This document shows, piece by piece, positions 47,037 to 56,875 of a stretch of DNA of 64,000 bases (position 1 is the first letter of the stretch; each line of letters opens with the position of its first letter). The notes beneath the pieces were generated by a model that did not search any database, was not told where the DNA came from, and worked only from the letters and a program-made list of their open reading frames with translations. The translations under genes and the position numbers were made by a program. The stretch is from contig NZ_JBFRXN010000002.1 in NCBI RefSeq assembly GCF_040947875.1, positions 2,356,001 to 2,420,000 on the forward strand, given 5' to 3'. The stretch comes from Pseudomonas sp. MYb118. Lineage in GTDB: Bacteria > Pseudomonadota > Gammaproteobacteria > Pseudomonadales > Pseudomonadaceae.

Positions 47037-47172
47037 TAGTGCATATATATATAGTTCTGAAAATACTTTAAATAACTTCGTTGCCTGGCTGGTTTGACTG
47101 TCGAGAGTCGCGTTGTTAGTTTGCCTGCATCTGCATGAAGCGGATTAAACTAATAACAGGGTGATAATTAAA

Positions 47173-47925
47173 ATGACAGAAGAAGCAGGTGCAGTTTTCG
47201 ATTATGCAGCGCAACGTGATTATTTCACGACACCCGTTGCTTTCAGAAAGTTGGCGGTGAGTGACACTCAAAGTATTGAAGTCCAGAATGAGTCCGCGGT
47301 ACTGGGGTCGACCATCGCTGCTTATGATCAGGAACTCTCGGCAGAAGATCGCGAAGCATTCGACGACACGATCCTGTTCGCGGAAATTCGCGCCGACCGG
47401 CTGTTCAAGCGTGAAACCCAGCGCCGCGAATGGTACCTGGAATACAGCAAGGCCCTGACCAATTGTGGTTGGCCCACGGTGAACGATCCCTACATGGAGT
47501 ACGTCAGCCAGGAACTGAACTTCAGCATGGATGAAGCCGCGCTGCAGATTATTTCGCTGGTGGCCGGCGCGGACAAGCTCAAGGTGCTGCCACTGATTTC
47601 TTCAGCCTTCAGCGCTCTGGAAAAAAATGACGGTGCGATAAAGCTGGTTGAAGTTAAAAGTAAAAAGAACAAGTCCGCCAACTTTCAGATTATCCCGTGC
47701 ATTTCCCTGGGTGGTCGCCCGACCATGATTGCATGCGCCATGCAGTTGGAAACCAGTGATGTGCTGACCAAAGTTCTGTTTTTCAAGTTCCAGCGCGAAC
47801 AGGTGCGGATTTATAACGCTGCCACGCGCCGTACATTGAATCGCCGTGCCTACAATGTGGTCAAGGATTTGATTCAGTCCGAAGTTGATAAGAAGCGACT
47901 GGAATATTTCAAGACTCAACTTTGA
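47173..47925 (+). CDS. Unrecognised protein, family member B (AT-rich)
   Basis: A 250-residue protein similar to the gene at 41744 by eye: STIAAYDQELSAEDREAFDD, RETQRREWYLEYSKALTNCGW, FQIIPCISLGGRP, VLFFKFQ and TLNRRAYNVVK. No signal peptide or membrane segment; a Lys-rich patch (VKSKKNKSAN) lies mid-protein. AAA, ATT and GTT codons are more frequent than in its neighbours, and the 130 bases upstream are very AT-rich (with a TATATATATAT run), which suggests recent transfer. ATG at 47173 is preferred to a GTG at 47161. It is followed after 66 bases by member C. Function unknown. Confidence 0.7.
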   Translation: MTEEAGAVFDYAAQRDYFTTPVAFRKLAVSDTQSIEVQNESAVLGSTIAAYDQELSAEDREAFDDTILFAEIRADRLFKRETQRREWYLEYSKALTNCGWPTVNDPYMEYVSQELNFSMDEAALQIISLVAGADKLKVLPLISSAFSALEKNDGAIKLVEVKSKKNKSANFQIIPCISLGGRPTMIACAMQLETSDVLTKVLFFKFQREQVRIYNAATRRTLNRRAYNVVKDLIQSEVDKKRLEYFKTQL

Positions 47926-47991
47926 CGATAATCGACAACTTCTGCTGCAGCAGTTTTTCTTTAGCGCTTTTGCATGATTTCAAGGTGAGAC

Positions 47992-48741
47992 ATGGAGAGT
48001 CATCGTCAGGAATCCTTTGTCGATTCCGGTTTGCTCAGTGCGTTGTCCACTCGATTGGACGCCCCGATGAAATGCGACATTCTGTATTCGTTGCTCGCCG
48101 CGCGATTGATGGCGGCGGGTTCGCCTGCGGGTCGTTCCGACTTTGCCCATGACACCTTTGTCCAGGCCCTCAAGCGGTGTGGCTGGACGCTGAGACGGGA
48201 GCAACTGCTGCAACCTGCATTCGAGCACCTGCCCGGCGTCACGCTGAAGGATCTGATCAACCGCGGCATGGCTGACGTGGCGCTAGATGATCAGCGCGAG
48301 CTGGCCTGCGAAGCCCTGGCTGAATTGGCCCGCCTTGCGCTGGATTCGCCTGCACGGCTGCTTTATCAGCAAGGGTTGATCAGTGAGTCCCTTGTCGGGC
48401 TGGCGCAGGGGGAGGAGCGGCGAACCAGGGTGCGGCTGCGGTTTGCCGTGAGCACTCGCAGCGCCTGCATCGAAGTGCTTTACCTGGCGTTCGAAACGAC
48501 TCAAAGCGCGCAAGCGCATTGGTTGACGCAGGCATTTGCGCCCAGCTGTTTCACCTCGGCGGTGACCGTCCAGCTTCACTCGTTCGAGTTGGCGGCCAGG
48601 GCGTTCGCCAGCAGTCGCGAGCAACTGGTGGCCTTCGTCGGGACTCATGGGTTGACGGCGGTGGGGCCTGTACCTGCGTTATCAGGCAAGCACAGGGACT
48701 GCGCAGCCGTCAGGGCACCAGATAGCCCCTCACTCCGGTGA
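47992..48741 (+). CDS. Unrecognised protein, family member C
   Basis: A 249-residue protein that appears related to members A and B, though more distantly: KCDILYSLLAARLMA and FVQALKRCGWTLRREQLLQ parallel ILFAEIRADRLFKR and EYSKALTNCGWPTV of member B, and its C-terminal half has VRLRFAVSTRSACIEVLYLAFETTQ and FELAARAFASSREQLV. GC content is normal. The ATG follows AAGGTGAGAC. It is downstream of member B in an apparent two-gene operon. Its last 32 bases overlap the end of the convergent marC gene. Function unknown. Confidence 0.65.
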   Translation: MESHRQESFVDSGLLSALSTRLDAPMKCDILYSLLAARLMAAGSPAGRSDFAHDTFVQALKRCGWTLRREQLLQPAFEHLPGVTLKDLINRGMADVALDDQRELACEALAELARLALDSPARLLYQQGLISESLVGLAQGEERRTRVRLRFAVSTRSACIEVLYLAFETTQSAQAHWLTQAFAPSCFTSAVTVQLHSFELAARAFASSREQLVAFVGTHGLTAVGPVPALSGKHRDCAAVRAPDSPSLR

Positions 48742-49306
48742 AGATGATCTGGGCCGCGAGCGCGCAGACGAACAGCCCCATCAACCGGCTGACAATCTGC
48801 AAGCCCTGGTCGCCGAGAATGCGTTCGATGCGGTTCGACAGGTACAGGACCACACCGACCGTGAAGCTGGCCAGGGCGATGCTGAGGATGGCGGTGAGTT
48901 TGTCATCCCAATGGGGCTGGCTGACGCCCATCACCAGCAGCGCACCGATGGTGCCGGGGCCGACGGTCAGGGGAATGGTCAGCGGGACGATGGTGACGTC
49001 CTGTTGCACGTTGTCCGTCTGCACCGCTGACTTGCCCTGGGCCATGCCCAGGGCGGAGATGAACAGCACGCTGCCGGCGCCGATGCGGAAGGCGTCCACG
49101 GTGATGCCGAAGACGCTGAAGATGACTCGCCCGAACAGATACAGCAGGACACTGGAGACGAGGGTGGCGATCGCCACTTTCCAGGCCAGTCGGTGTTGCT
49201 CCTTGCGCGAATAACCGCGGGTCAGGCTGATGAAGCAGGACAACACGAAGAAAGGGCTGTAGAGCACCAGCATCTTCAGGTAAACGCTGAACAACACGTG
49301 GAGCAT
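48710..49306 (-). CDS. MarC/NAAT-family inner-membrane protein
   Basis: A 198-residue membrane protein with six hydrophobic segments, including SPFFVLSCFISLTRG, the segment TIPLTVGPGTIGALLVMGV typical of MarC, and a C-terminal LMGLFVCALAAQIIFTGVRG. MarC proteins were once tied to multiple antibiotic resistance; their function is not known. It lies just upstream of retS in map order and on the same strand, but reads away after retS. Confidence 0.88.
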   Translation of the reverse strand: MLHVLFSVYLKMLVLYSPFFVLSCFISLTRGYSRKEQHRLAWKVAIATLVSSVLLYLFGRVIFSVFGITVDAFRIGAGSVLFISALGMAQGKSAVQTDNVQQDVTIVPLTIPLTVGPGTIGALLVMGVSQPHWDDKLTAILSIALASFTVGVVLYLSNRIERILGDQGLQIVSRLMGLFVCALAAQIIFTGVRGYLVP

Positions 49307-49370
49307 GGGGCAGGCTCACTGGCGAAGGAAGTCGTGAGGGAGTCTATCAGGCGTCGCGCAGTCTGTCGGC

Positions 49371-52148
49371 TCAGGAGGTGTGCGCTGCGGCCCGATTCTG
49401 CTGTTCGCGTTGCGCCACCCAGTGCTCGATCAGTTCGCGCAGTTGCGACAGCTCGACCGGTTTGGCCATGTGCCCATCCATGCCGGCCTGGCGTGCCCGT
49501 TCCTTGTGTTCGGCAAGGATGTGCGCGGTCAATGCGACGACTGGGGTGCGGATCCGCTGGTTGCTGACTTCCCAGGCGCGTAACTGCTGGGTCGCGGAGA
49601 AACCGTCGAGGATCGGCATCTCGCAGTCCATCAATACCAGGTCGTAACGCTGCGTTTTCATGGCCTGCAAGGCTTCCTCGCCATTGCTGGCGGTGTCCGG
49701 TTGCAGGTTGAGTTTGCCCAGCATGCCACGGATGACCTTGGTCGAAATGCTGTTGTCTTCGGCCACCAGAATGCGGAAGTCGCTGGGGACCTTGACCGGC
49801 AGGGTCGGCCCGGCCGGCTGTTGCGGCGAGACGGCTTGCCCCTTGTTGCGCTGGTTCAGCTCATCGGCCAGGGTGGTCTTGAGGGTATAGCCGGCAACGG
49901 GTTTGGCGAGGATGCGCTTGATGCCGGAGTTGCGCGCGATGATCTTGCTCGGCGCGTTGCTGATGCCGGTGAGCATGATCAGCAGGATATCGTGATTGAG
50001 GCTCGGGTCTTCCTTGATCTTGGCCGCCAGTTGCATGCCGGTCATGCCGGGCATGTTCTGGTCCAGCAGCACCACATCGAAGTAATCGCGCAGGTGCGCC
50101 TTGGTGCGCAGCAGCGCCAGTGCTTCCTTGCCGGACGGCACGGCGCTGACATTCAGGCCCCAGGCGCTGCACTGTTGCACCAGCACCTTGCGGCAGGTGT
50201 CGTTGTCGTCCACCACCAGCACCCGGGCGCCTTGCAACGGGCCATCGAGGTCGGAGGTCGGGTGTTCGAGGCGGTCGGGGTCCAGGGGCAGGGTCAGCCA
50301 CAGGGTGCTGCCCTGGTTGGCGCCGGTCTTGATGCCGAACTCGCCTTGCATCAGGCGAATCAGCTGGCGGGCGATCACCAGCCCGAGGTTGCCGCCCAGG
50401 CGGGTGGCGGACAGGAAGTTCTTGCTGTGCAGCTCGGCGTGCATCAGCGCGTCGCGCTCTTCGGCGTCCATCGGTTCGCCGCTGTCCTGCACGGCAATGC
50501 GCAGGCGGGGGCGGGCGCTGCGTTCGTCGAGGGCGACGACGATCAGGACCTCACCCTCGTCGGTTTTCTTCAGGGCATTTTCCAGAAGGCTCAGCAGGGT
50601 CTGGCGCAGGCGGGTCGGATCACCGCTGATGACCCGGGGCACTTGCGGCTGGATGAAGCTGATCAACTCGACGTTCTGCTGTTCGGCCTTGGCGCGGAAG
50701 ATACTCAGGCAGTCTTCGATCAGCGCGTTGAGATCGAACTGTACGTCGTCCAGCTCGATCTGCCCGGATTCCAGCTTGGAGATGTCGAGGATCTCGTTGA
50801 TCAGTGTCAGCAGCTCGTTGCCGGCGCTGTGAATGGTTTGCACGTAGTCACGCTGTTTGACCGACAGCGGTGTGCCCAGCAGCAGCTCCGTCATGCCCAG
50901 CACGCCATTCATCGGTGTGCGGATCTCGTGGCTGATTTTCGCCAGGAATTCCGCCTTGGCGTTGATTTCGGCGTTGCTGGCGGCGAGGTCGCGGCTGACG
51001 CTGAAACGGTCTTCGGTAATGCTGCGCTGGCGTTCGCTCAAGGCGATACTCATCAGCAGGCCACTGAGGCAGATGAACGCCAGCAGGGCGGTGATCAGGC
51101 CTTGCGGTTCGATCAGCGTCAGCCCCAACAGGGCCGGGAGGATGATCAGCGTGCCGAGGTTGAACACCACCATCGCGGCAACGAACAGGCGCGCCGGGCG
51201 ATAGCCTTTTTGCCAGTGCCAGGCGCTGACGAACAGCATGGTCAGGCCGGCGAGGGCGACCATGGCGTAAGTGATGAGGTTCAGCGGCAGGGTGTTGACG
51301 AACAACAGCAGCAGGCCGCAGACGCTGATGAACAGAATGTCGCCCAGCAGCAGCTTGTTCAGCGGATGTGGGCCGAGCGGCGCGAAGAAGCGGTAAGCGA
51401 ACATCAGCCCGCACGGTGCGGTGAGCATCAGGGCGATGTAGGCGCCGGGCGTTTGCAGGCCATGCCAGTCCGGCAGCCAGGGCCCCGCGAGGTTGAGCAG
51501 CAGCGCGAGGCTGAGCATCAGCAGCGCTTCACAGCCGGCCAGCCAGAGGCTGCTGCGCGAGCGGGTGTAGGCGTAGCGGATCAGGTTGTGCAGGATCAGC
51601 ATGCCGATGCAGCCGAACAGCAGGCCGTAAATCAGCGTCTGGCTCTGATTGGCAGCGGTCAGGATGGCCGATTGCAGGGTGATGTAGGGCCGCATCTGGT
51701 GTTCGGACGCCAGGCGCAGATAGACATCGAGGGGCTTGTCGCTTTGCGGCAACGGCAGCATGAAGTCGCTGTTGGGCAGGGGGCGTTCCGCCTGCGGCTG
51801 TTCGCTGCCAGTAGTGGACTGGTCGATCAGCCTGTCGCCGTCGAGCACATAGAGGTTGAGGTGCGACAGGTCAGGGGCAAATATCCGCAGCAACTGTTCG
51901 TGTTTGCCGGGTGCCAGCCTGAAACGCAGCCAGAGCGCACCGCCGGGTTCGGCCGCGGTCAGGCGTTCGAGTTCGGTCGGGCTGAATTGGTTGATATAAC
52001 GAGCGGAACGGATGTCGCTCAGTTGCAGGTCGCCCTGTTCGTCGAGCAATACCGCCCAACCACTACCCTGCGCGGCCTGGGCCGACAACATGTAGAGCAG
52101 CGTCAGCAGGGTGAGAATGGAACCTATGGCAATCCTGAGCCAGCGCAC
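49371..52148 (-). CDS. retS: Hybrid sensor kinase RetS
   Basis: A 925-residue membrane hybrid kinase: signal/TM (1-25), periplasmic 7TMR-DISMED2 domain (about 30-165), seven membrane helices (170-370), HisKA with His407 in SHEIRTPMNG, an ATPase domain, and two receiver domains with Asp696 (LLDQNMPG) and Asp841 (LMDCEMP). All three positions are offset by exactly 17 from PAO1 RetS (His424, Asp713, Asp858). The ATPase is degenerate: the N-box reads LLENALKKT and the G1 box DSGEP. RetS binds GacS and blocks it, lowering RsmY/RsmZ and biofilm traits while favouring acute virulence and motility. Gene order with purD-purH-fis agrees. Confidence 0.93.
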   Translation of the reverse strand: MRWLRIAIGSILTLLTLLYMLSAQAAQGSGWAVLLDEQGDLQLSDIRSARYINQFSPTELERLTAAEPGGALWLRFRLAPGKHEQLLRIFAPDLSHLNLYVLDGDRLIDQSTTGSEQPQAERPLPNSDFMLPLPQSDKPLDVYLRLASEHQMRPYITLQSAILTAANQSQTLIYGLLFGCIGMLILHNLIRYAYTRSRSSLWLAGCEALLMLSLALLLNLAGPWLPDWHGLQTPGAYIALMLTAPCGLMFAYRFFAPLGPHPLNKLLLGDILFISVCGLLLLFVNTLPLNLITYAMVALAGLTMLFVSAWHWQKGYRPARLFVAAMVVFNLGTLIILPALLGLTLIEPQGLITALLAFICLSGLLMSIALSERQRSITEDRFSVSRDLAASNAEINAKAEFLAKISHEIRTPMNGVLGMTELLLGTPLSVKQRDYVQTIHSAGNELLTLINEILDISKLESGQIELDDVQFDLNALIEDCLSIFRAKAEQQNVELISFIQPQVPRVISGDPTRLRQTLLSLLENALKKTDEGEVLIVVALDERSARPRLRIAVQDSGEPMDAEERDALMHAELHSKNFLSATRLGGNLGLVIARQLIRLMQGEFGIKTGANQGSTLWLTLPLDPDRLEHPTSDLDGPLQGARVLVVDDNDTCRKVLVQQCSAWGLNVSAVPSGKEALALLRTKAHLRDYFDVVLLDQNMPGMTGMQLAAKIKEDPSLNHDILLIMLTGISNAPSKIIARNSGIKRILAKPVAGYTLKTTLADELNQRNKGQAVSPQQPAGPTLPVKVPSDFRILVAEDNSISTKVIRGMLGKLNLQPDTASNGEEALQAMKTQRYDLVLMDCEMPILDGFSATQQLRAWEVSNQRIRTPVVALTAHILAEHKERARQAGMDGHMAKPVELSQLRELIEHWVAQREQQNRAAAHTS

Positions 52149-52247
52149 GGCGAAATCCCTTCGTAGGTTGATGCCAGAATATAACTATGCGCGGCGCCGG
52201 AATAGTCAGGCAAGGGCCTGAAGCCCTTGCCCGACCGAATGAAACGC

Positions 52248-53543
52248 TTATTCCTGATTTTCGCCACGCTCGCGGGCAATGGCGCGGTAGCCAATGTCCT
52301 TGCGGTAGAAACAGCCTTCCCAGTCAATGTTAGCTGCCAGCTTGTAAGCCTGCTGCTGAGCGGCATCGACGCTGGCACCCATGGCGGTCGCGCACAGTAC
52401 GCGGCCACCGGCGGTTACCACCTGACCGTCCTGCAGCGCGGTGCCCGCATGGAAAACCTTGCCTTCCAGACCTGCGGCGGCATCCAGCCCCTTGATGGCG
52501 GCGCCTTTAGCGTAGTCGCCAGGGTAGCCGCCTGCTGCCAGAACGATACCGACGCTAGGACGTGGATCCCATTGCGCTTCGACTTTGTCCAGGGCCTGGG
52601 CTAGTGCGGCTTCGACCAGCAACACCAGGCTCGACTGCAAGCGCAGCATGACCGGTTGAGTCTCAGGGTCGCCGAAACGGCAGTTGAATTCGATAACTTT
52701 TGGGTTACCAGCCTTGTCGATCATCAGGCCTGCGTAGAGGAAACCGGTGTAGACATTGCCTTCGTCGGCCATGCCGCGCACGGTCGGCCAGATCACCTGG
52801 TCCATGACACGCTGGTGCACTTCGCTGGTGACCACTGGAGCCGGAGAGTAAGCGCCCATGCCGCCGGTGTTCGGGCCGGTGTCGCCGTCGCCGACGCGTT
52901 TGTGGTCCTGGCTGGTGGCCATCGGCAGAACGTTCTTGCCGTCGACCATGACGATGAAGCTGGCTTCCTCGCCGTCCAGGAATTCTTCGATGACCACGCG
53001 CGAACCGGCGTCGCCAAAGGCATTGCCGGCGAGCATGTCGCGCACGGCGTCTTCGGCTTCGGCCAGGGTCATGGCCACGATCACGCCTTTACCGGCGGCC
53101 AGGCCGTCGGCCTTGATCACGATCGGCGCACCTTTTTCACGCAGGTAAGCCAGGGCCGGCTCGATCTCGGTGAAGTTCTGGTAGTCGGCGGTCGGGATCT
53201 TGTGGCGTGCCAGGAAGTCCTTGGTGAACGCTTTCGAGCCTTCCAGCTGCGCGGCACCGGCGGTCGGACCAAAGCAGTCCAGGCCACGGGAGCGGAACAG
53301 GTCGACGACGCCAGCCACCAGCGGTACTTCAGGGCCGACGATGGTCAGGGAGACATTCTTCTCGGCGAAATCGGCCAGTTGTTCCAGGGCCAGGACGTCG
53401 ATGGCGACGTTCTCGCACTTGGCTTCGATGGCGGTGCCGGCGTTGCCCGGGGCCACGAAAACCTTCTGCACGCGCGGATCCTGAGCCACTTTCCAGGCCA
53501 GGGCGTGTTCACGGCCACCGCTGCCAATGATCAAAACATTCAT
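52248..53543 (-). CDS. purD: Phosphoribosylamine-glycine ligase PurD
   Basis: A 431-residue ATP-grasp enzyme of purine synthesis that joins glycine to phosphoribosylamine. It starts MNVLIIGSGGREHALAWK and has VIKADGLAAGKGVIVA, FGDAGSRVVIEEFLDGEEAS, SQDHKRVGDGDTGPNTGGMG and EFNCRFGDPETQP, all family motifs. The start at 53543 gives the standard N-terminus; the frame before it crosses a REP pair. It is downstream of purH, 136 bases away. Confidence 0.96.
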   Translation of the reverse strand: MNVLIIGSGGREHALAWKVAQDPRVQKVFVAPGNAGTAIEAKCENVAIDVLALEQLADFAEKNVSLTIVGPEVPLVAGVVDLFRSRGLDCFGPTAGAAQLEGSKAFTKDFLARHKIPTADYQNFTEIEPALAYLREKGAPIVIKADGLAAGKGVIVAMTLAEAEDAVRDMLAGNAFGDAGSRVVIEEFLDGEEASFIVMVDGKNVLPMATSQDHKRVGDGDTGPNTGGMGAYSPAPVVTSEVHQRVMDQVIWPTVRGMADEGNVYTGFLYAGLMIDKAGNPKVIEFNCRFGDPETQPVMLRLQSSLVLLVEAALAQALDKVEAQWDPRPSVGIVLAAGGYPGDYAKGAAIKGLDAAAGLEGKVFHAGTALQDGQVVTAGGRVLCATAMGASVDAAQQQAYKLAANIDWEGCFYRKDIGYRAIARERGENQE

Positions 53544-53577
53544 TTCAAAAACCTCGGATGACGCTGATTCTGGGTTT

Positions 53578-53668
53578 TGTGGGAGCGAGCCTGCTCGCGA
53601 TGATGGCGGCACAATCAGCATCAGTGTGTCTGAAAGGGCGCTATCGCGAGCAGGCTCGCTCCCACAGT
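53578..53668. repeat. REP pair between purH and purD
   Basis: Facing GGGAGCGAGCCTGCTCGCGA copies around a spacer of about 40 bases. The gap lies between two purine genes transcribed in the same direction. Confidence 0.85.
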
Positions 53669-53679
53669 GGATCGGGTGC

Positions 53680-55287
53680 TTAGTGACGGAAGTGGCGCAT
53701 GCCAGTAAAGACCATAGCAATACCGGCTTCATCCGCCGCAGCAATAACTTCCGCATCACGCATCGAACCACCTGGCTGGATCACCGCGGTGATACCGGCC
53801 TTGGCCGCATTGTCCAGGCCGTCGCGGAACGGGAAGAACGCGTCGGACGCCATGACCGAACCGGCAACCTGCAGGCCGGCGTGTTCAGCCTTGATGGCGG
53901 CGATGCGGGCCGAGTTCACGCGGCTCATCTGGCCGGCGCCGACGCCGATGGTCTGGCGGTTCTTGGCGTAGACGATGGCGTTGGACTTGACGTACTTGGC
54001 CACTTTCCAGGCGAAGATCAGGTCGTTGATTTCCTGTTCGGTCGGTGCGCGTTTGGTGACGACTTTCAGGTCGTCGGCGCCGATCATGCCGATATCGCGG
54101 CTCTGCACCAGCAGGCCACCGTTGACGCGCTTGTAGTCCCAGGCGGCAGCGCGGTCGGCCGACCACTCGCCGCAGGCCAGCAGGCGTACGTTGGCCTTGG
54201 CGGCCACGATGGCGCGGGCTTCTTCACTGACGCTCGGGGCGATGATCACTTCGACGAACTGACGCTCGACGATGGCCTTGGCGGTTTCAGCGTCCAGCTC
54301 GCGGTTGAACGCGATGATGCCGCCGAAGGCCGACTCGGTGTCGGTGGCATAGGCCAGGTCGTAGGCCTTGCGGATACCGCCTTCGGCATCCGGGCTGACC
54401 GCTACGCCGCACGGGTTGGCGTGCTTGACGATCACGCAGGCTGGCTTGACGAAGCTCTTCACGCACTCCAGCGCGGCGTCGGTGTCGGCCACGTTGTTGT
54501 ACGACAGCTCCTTGCCCTGCAGTTGGGTGGCGGTGGCGATGCCGACTTCGGCAGGCTTGGCTTCCACGTAGAACGCCGCGCTCTGGTGCGGGTTCTCGCC
54601 GTAGCGCATTTCCTGGGCCTTGATGAACTGGCTGTTGAAGGTGCGCGGGAATTCGCTGCGACCTTCTGTGCTGAGGGTGTCAGCGGCCTGGTTCACGGTG
54701 CCCATGTAGTTGGCGATCATGCCGTCATAGGCGGCGGTGTGTTCGAACGCCTTGAGCATCAGGTCGAAACGCTGGGCGTAGGTCAGGCCGCCGGCCTTGA
54801 GGTTTTCCAGGACGTTGGCGTAGTCGCTGGCGTTGACCACGATGGCGACGTCTTTATGGTTCTTGGCCGCGGAACGGACCATGGTCGGGCCGCCGATGTC
54901 GATGTTCTCGATGGCGGTCGGCAGGTCGCAGCCTGGCTTGTTGATGGTGGCTTCGAACGGGTACAGGTTGACCGCAACCAGGTCGATCGGCTTGATGCCG
55001 TGCTCGTTCATGATGGCGTCGTCGGTACCGCGACGACCGAGGATCCCGCCGTGGATTTTCGGGTGGAGGGTTTTCACCCGGCCGTCCATCATTTCCGCGA
55101 AGCCGGTGTAGTCCGCGACTTCCACTGCGGCCACGCCGTTGTCGCGCAGCAGCTTGAACGTTCCGCCGGTGGAGAGGATCTCGACGCCCAGGGCTTCAAG
55201 CTCCTTGGCGAATTCGAGGATCCCGGTCTTGTCGGAGACGCTGATCAAGGCGCGGCGGATCGGCAGGCGGGTAGTCTGGTCGGTCAT
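53680..55287 (-). CDS. purH: Bifunctional AICAR transformylase / IMP cyclohydrolase PurH
   Basis: A 535-residue enzyme that makes the last two steps to IMP. Residues 1-200 are the cyclohydrolase domain ([53 protein letters not shown]); the rest is the transformylase with the catalytic Lys-His pair in [12 protein letters not shown]. The start at 55287 follows GGAAATTGAA. It is downstream of fis, which has its own terminator. Confidence 0.97.
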   Translation of the reverse strand: MTDQTTRLPIRRALISVSDKTGILEFAKELEALGVEILSTGGTFKLLRDNGVAAVEVADYTGFAEMMDGRVKTLHPKIHGGILGRRGTDDAIMNEHGIKPIDLVAVNLYPFEATINKPGCDLPTAIENIDIGGPTMVRSAAKNHKDVAIVVNASDYANVLENLKAGGLTYAQRFDLMLKAFEHTAAYDGMIANYMGTVNQAADTLSTEGRSEFPRTFNSQFIKAQEMRYGENPHQSAAFYVEAKPAEVGIATATQLQGKELSYNNVADTDAALECVKSFVKPACVIVKHANPCGVAVSPDAEGGIRKAYDLAYATDTESAFGGIIAFNRELDAETAKAIVERQFVEVIIAPSVSEEARAIVAAKANVRLLACGEWSADRAAAWDYKRVNGGLLVQSRDIGMIGADDLKVVTKRAPTEQEINDLIFAWKVAKYVKSNAIVYAKNRQTIGVGAGQMSRVNSARIAAIKAEHAGLQVAGSVMASDAFFPFRDGLDNAAKAGITAVIQPGGSMRDAEVIAAADEAGIAMVFTGMRHFRH

Positions 55288-55312
55288 TTCAATTTCCATC
55301 ACGAGGGTCAGC

Positions 55313-55346
55313 AAAAAAGGCGACCGGTTTTACGCGGGCGCCTTTC
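55313..55346 (-). terminator. Terminator of the dusB-fis operon
   Basis: On the minus strand GAAAGGCG pairs with CGCCTTTTTT after a loop of about 16 bases, and the right arm ends in a run of six T, 17 bases after the fis stop codon. The shape is a rho-independent terminator. Confidence 0.7.
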
Positions 55347-55362
55347 TGGTTTGATTGAATGC

Positions 55363-55683
55363 TTACAGCAAATCGTACTGCTTGAGTTTCTTGCGCAGGG
55401 TGCCGCGGTTGAGTCCGAGCAGCTCGCTGGCCTTGGTCTGGTTGCCCTTGACGTAGTTCATCACGCACTCGAGCAGGGGCGCCTCGACTTCGGAGAGCAC
55501 CAGGTTGTACACATCCGTGACGGCTGCGCCCTCAAGGTGGGCGAAATAATTGTGCAGCGCCTTCTCGACATTGCCGCGAAGGGTCTGACCCTCTTCGCTG
55601 GGCGTATTGAGGTGCTGTTTCAAATTCACGTTGTCGCTCACGGGCGTTGTTCCACTCACTAAAGTCTCGGTCATCATCGTCAT
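55363..55683 (-). CDS. fis: DNA-binding protein Fis
   Basis: A 106-residue nucleoid protein. The C-terminal helix-turn-helix [20 protein letters not shown] is nearly identical to E. coli Fis; the N-terminal half carries the dimer helices ([19 protein letters not shown]). It bends DNA and regulates growth-phase genes. Its ATG overlaps the dusB stop (ATGA), matching the conserved dusB-fis operon; further ATG codons at positions 3 and 4 are possible starts. Confidence 0.96.
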   Translation of the reverse strand: MTMMTETLVSGTTPVSDNVNLKQHLNTPSEEGQTLRGNVEKALHNYFAHLEGAAVTDVYNLVLSEVEAPLLECVMNYVKGNQTKASELLGLNRGTLRKKLKQYDLL

Positions 55684-56690
55684 GCGGCCACTCCCTCTCC
55701 GTCCCCTGTCAGGCTCTTATAACGTTCGGCGAAAAACTCCCGGACGTTGGCGCATTGTGCTTCCGTATCTTCCAAACGATTGAAGTGGGCGCGAAACTCC
55801 CTGGCGCCCGGCAGGGTTGCGAGATACCAGCCCACATGCTTTCGAGCGATCCGCACACCCATGACGTCTCCATAGAAGGCGTGCAGTGCGGCCAGATGCT
55901 CTAGCAGAATGTGTTCCACCTCGATCAGCTCCGGCGCCGGGAGTTTTTCACCGGTACGCAGGAAGTGGTCGATCTCGCGAAAAATCCATGGCCGCCCCTG
56001 GGCAGCCCGTCCAACCAGCAATCCATCGGCACCGGTCGCGTCCAGCACGTACCGGGCCTTCTCTGGCGAGTCGATGTCGCCATTGGCGAACACCGGCATC
56101 GACACCGCCTGCTTGATCGCGGCGATGGTGTCGTACTCGGCTTCACCCTTGTACAGGTCAGCCCGGGTGCGGCCATGGACCGCCAACGCCGTGATGCCTG
56201 CCTGCTCGGCGATCTTCGCCACCGTCACGCCATTCTTGTTGTCCCGGTCCCAGCCGGTACGGATCTTCAAGGTGACCGGCACATCGACTGCGGCCACCAC
56301 GGCCTGCAGGATCTCGGTCACCAGTGCTTCATCCTTCAACAACGCGGAACCGGCGGCCTTGTTGCAGACCTTCTTCGCCGGGCAACCCATGTTGATATCA
56401 ATAATCTGCGCGCCCAGCTCCACGTTGGCCCGGGCCGCATCCGCCAGCATCTGTGCGTCACCACCGGCGATCTGTACCGAGCGTGGCTCGGGATCACCTT
56501 CGTGGATCATGCGCATGCGCGATTTGCGGGTGTTCCACAGACTCATGTCGCTGGTGACCATTTCCGAGACTACTAGTCCTGCGCCCAGTCGTTTGCACAG
56601 CTGACGAAAGGGCTGGTCCGTGACGCCCGCCATCGGGGCGAGGATCAAGCCGTTGTGCAATGTGTATGGACCGATGCGTACCGCCGACAT
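55680..56690 (-). CDS. dusB: tRNA-dihydrouridine synthase DusB
   Basis: A 336-residue FMN enzyme that reduces uridine to dihydrouridine in the tRNA D-loop. Family motifs are [42 protein letters not shown] with the catalytic Cys, [12 protein letters not shown] and [24 protein letters not shown] TIM-barrel segments. It is the first gene of the dusB-fis operon. Confidence 0.96.
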   Translation of the reverse strand: MSAVRIGPYTLHNGLILAPMAGVTDQPFRQLCKRLGAGLVVSEMVTSDMSLWNTRKSRMRMIHEGDPEPRSVQIAGGDAQMLADAARANVELGAQIIDINMGCPAKKVCNKAAGSALLKDEALVTEILQAVVAAVDVPVTLKIRTGWDRDNKNGVTVAKIAEQAGITALAVHGRTRADLYKGEAEYDTIAAIKQAVSMPVFANGDIDSPEKARYVLDATGADGLLVGRAAQGRPWIFREIDHFLRTGEKLPAPELIEVEHILLEHLAALHAFYGDVMGVRIARKHVGWYLATLPGAREFRAHFNRLEDTEAQCANVREFFAERYKSLTGDGEGVAA

Positions 56691-56875
56691 AGGGCTTCCC
56701 TGTTGTGGGGCCGGATCATGAGAGTTCGAAAAAGGGTTGGCATGATACCCGCTCTCGATGACCGGATAAAGGCTGAATTGAACAAAATCTGAACAGTTAT
56801 TCTGTTATCGCCAGCAGTTTGGTATCAGCGGTGTCTGTCAGAAATGTGCCGTCAAACGCGCAGCACTGAACCGTT

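Noticed and set aside
47121..47151. Sigma-70 promoter TTGCCT/TAAACT before member B
   Set aside because: The spacer would be 19 bases and the region is AT-rich enough to give such matches by chance.
49701..52166. An 821-codon open frame antisense to retS
   Set aside because: Its composition (Gln/His/Ala-rich) is the mirror of the retS codons, and retS itself is fully supported by domains and catalytic positions.
53527..55662. A 711-codon open frame antisense to purH and fis
   Set aside because: It runs through three verified features, including a terminator hairpin and a REP pair; a mirror artefact.
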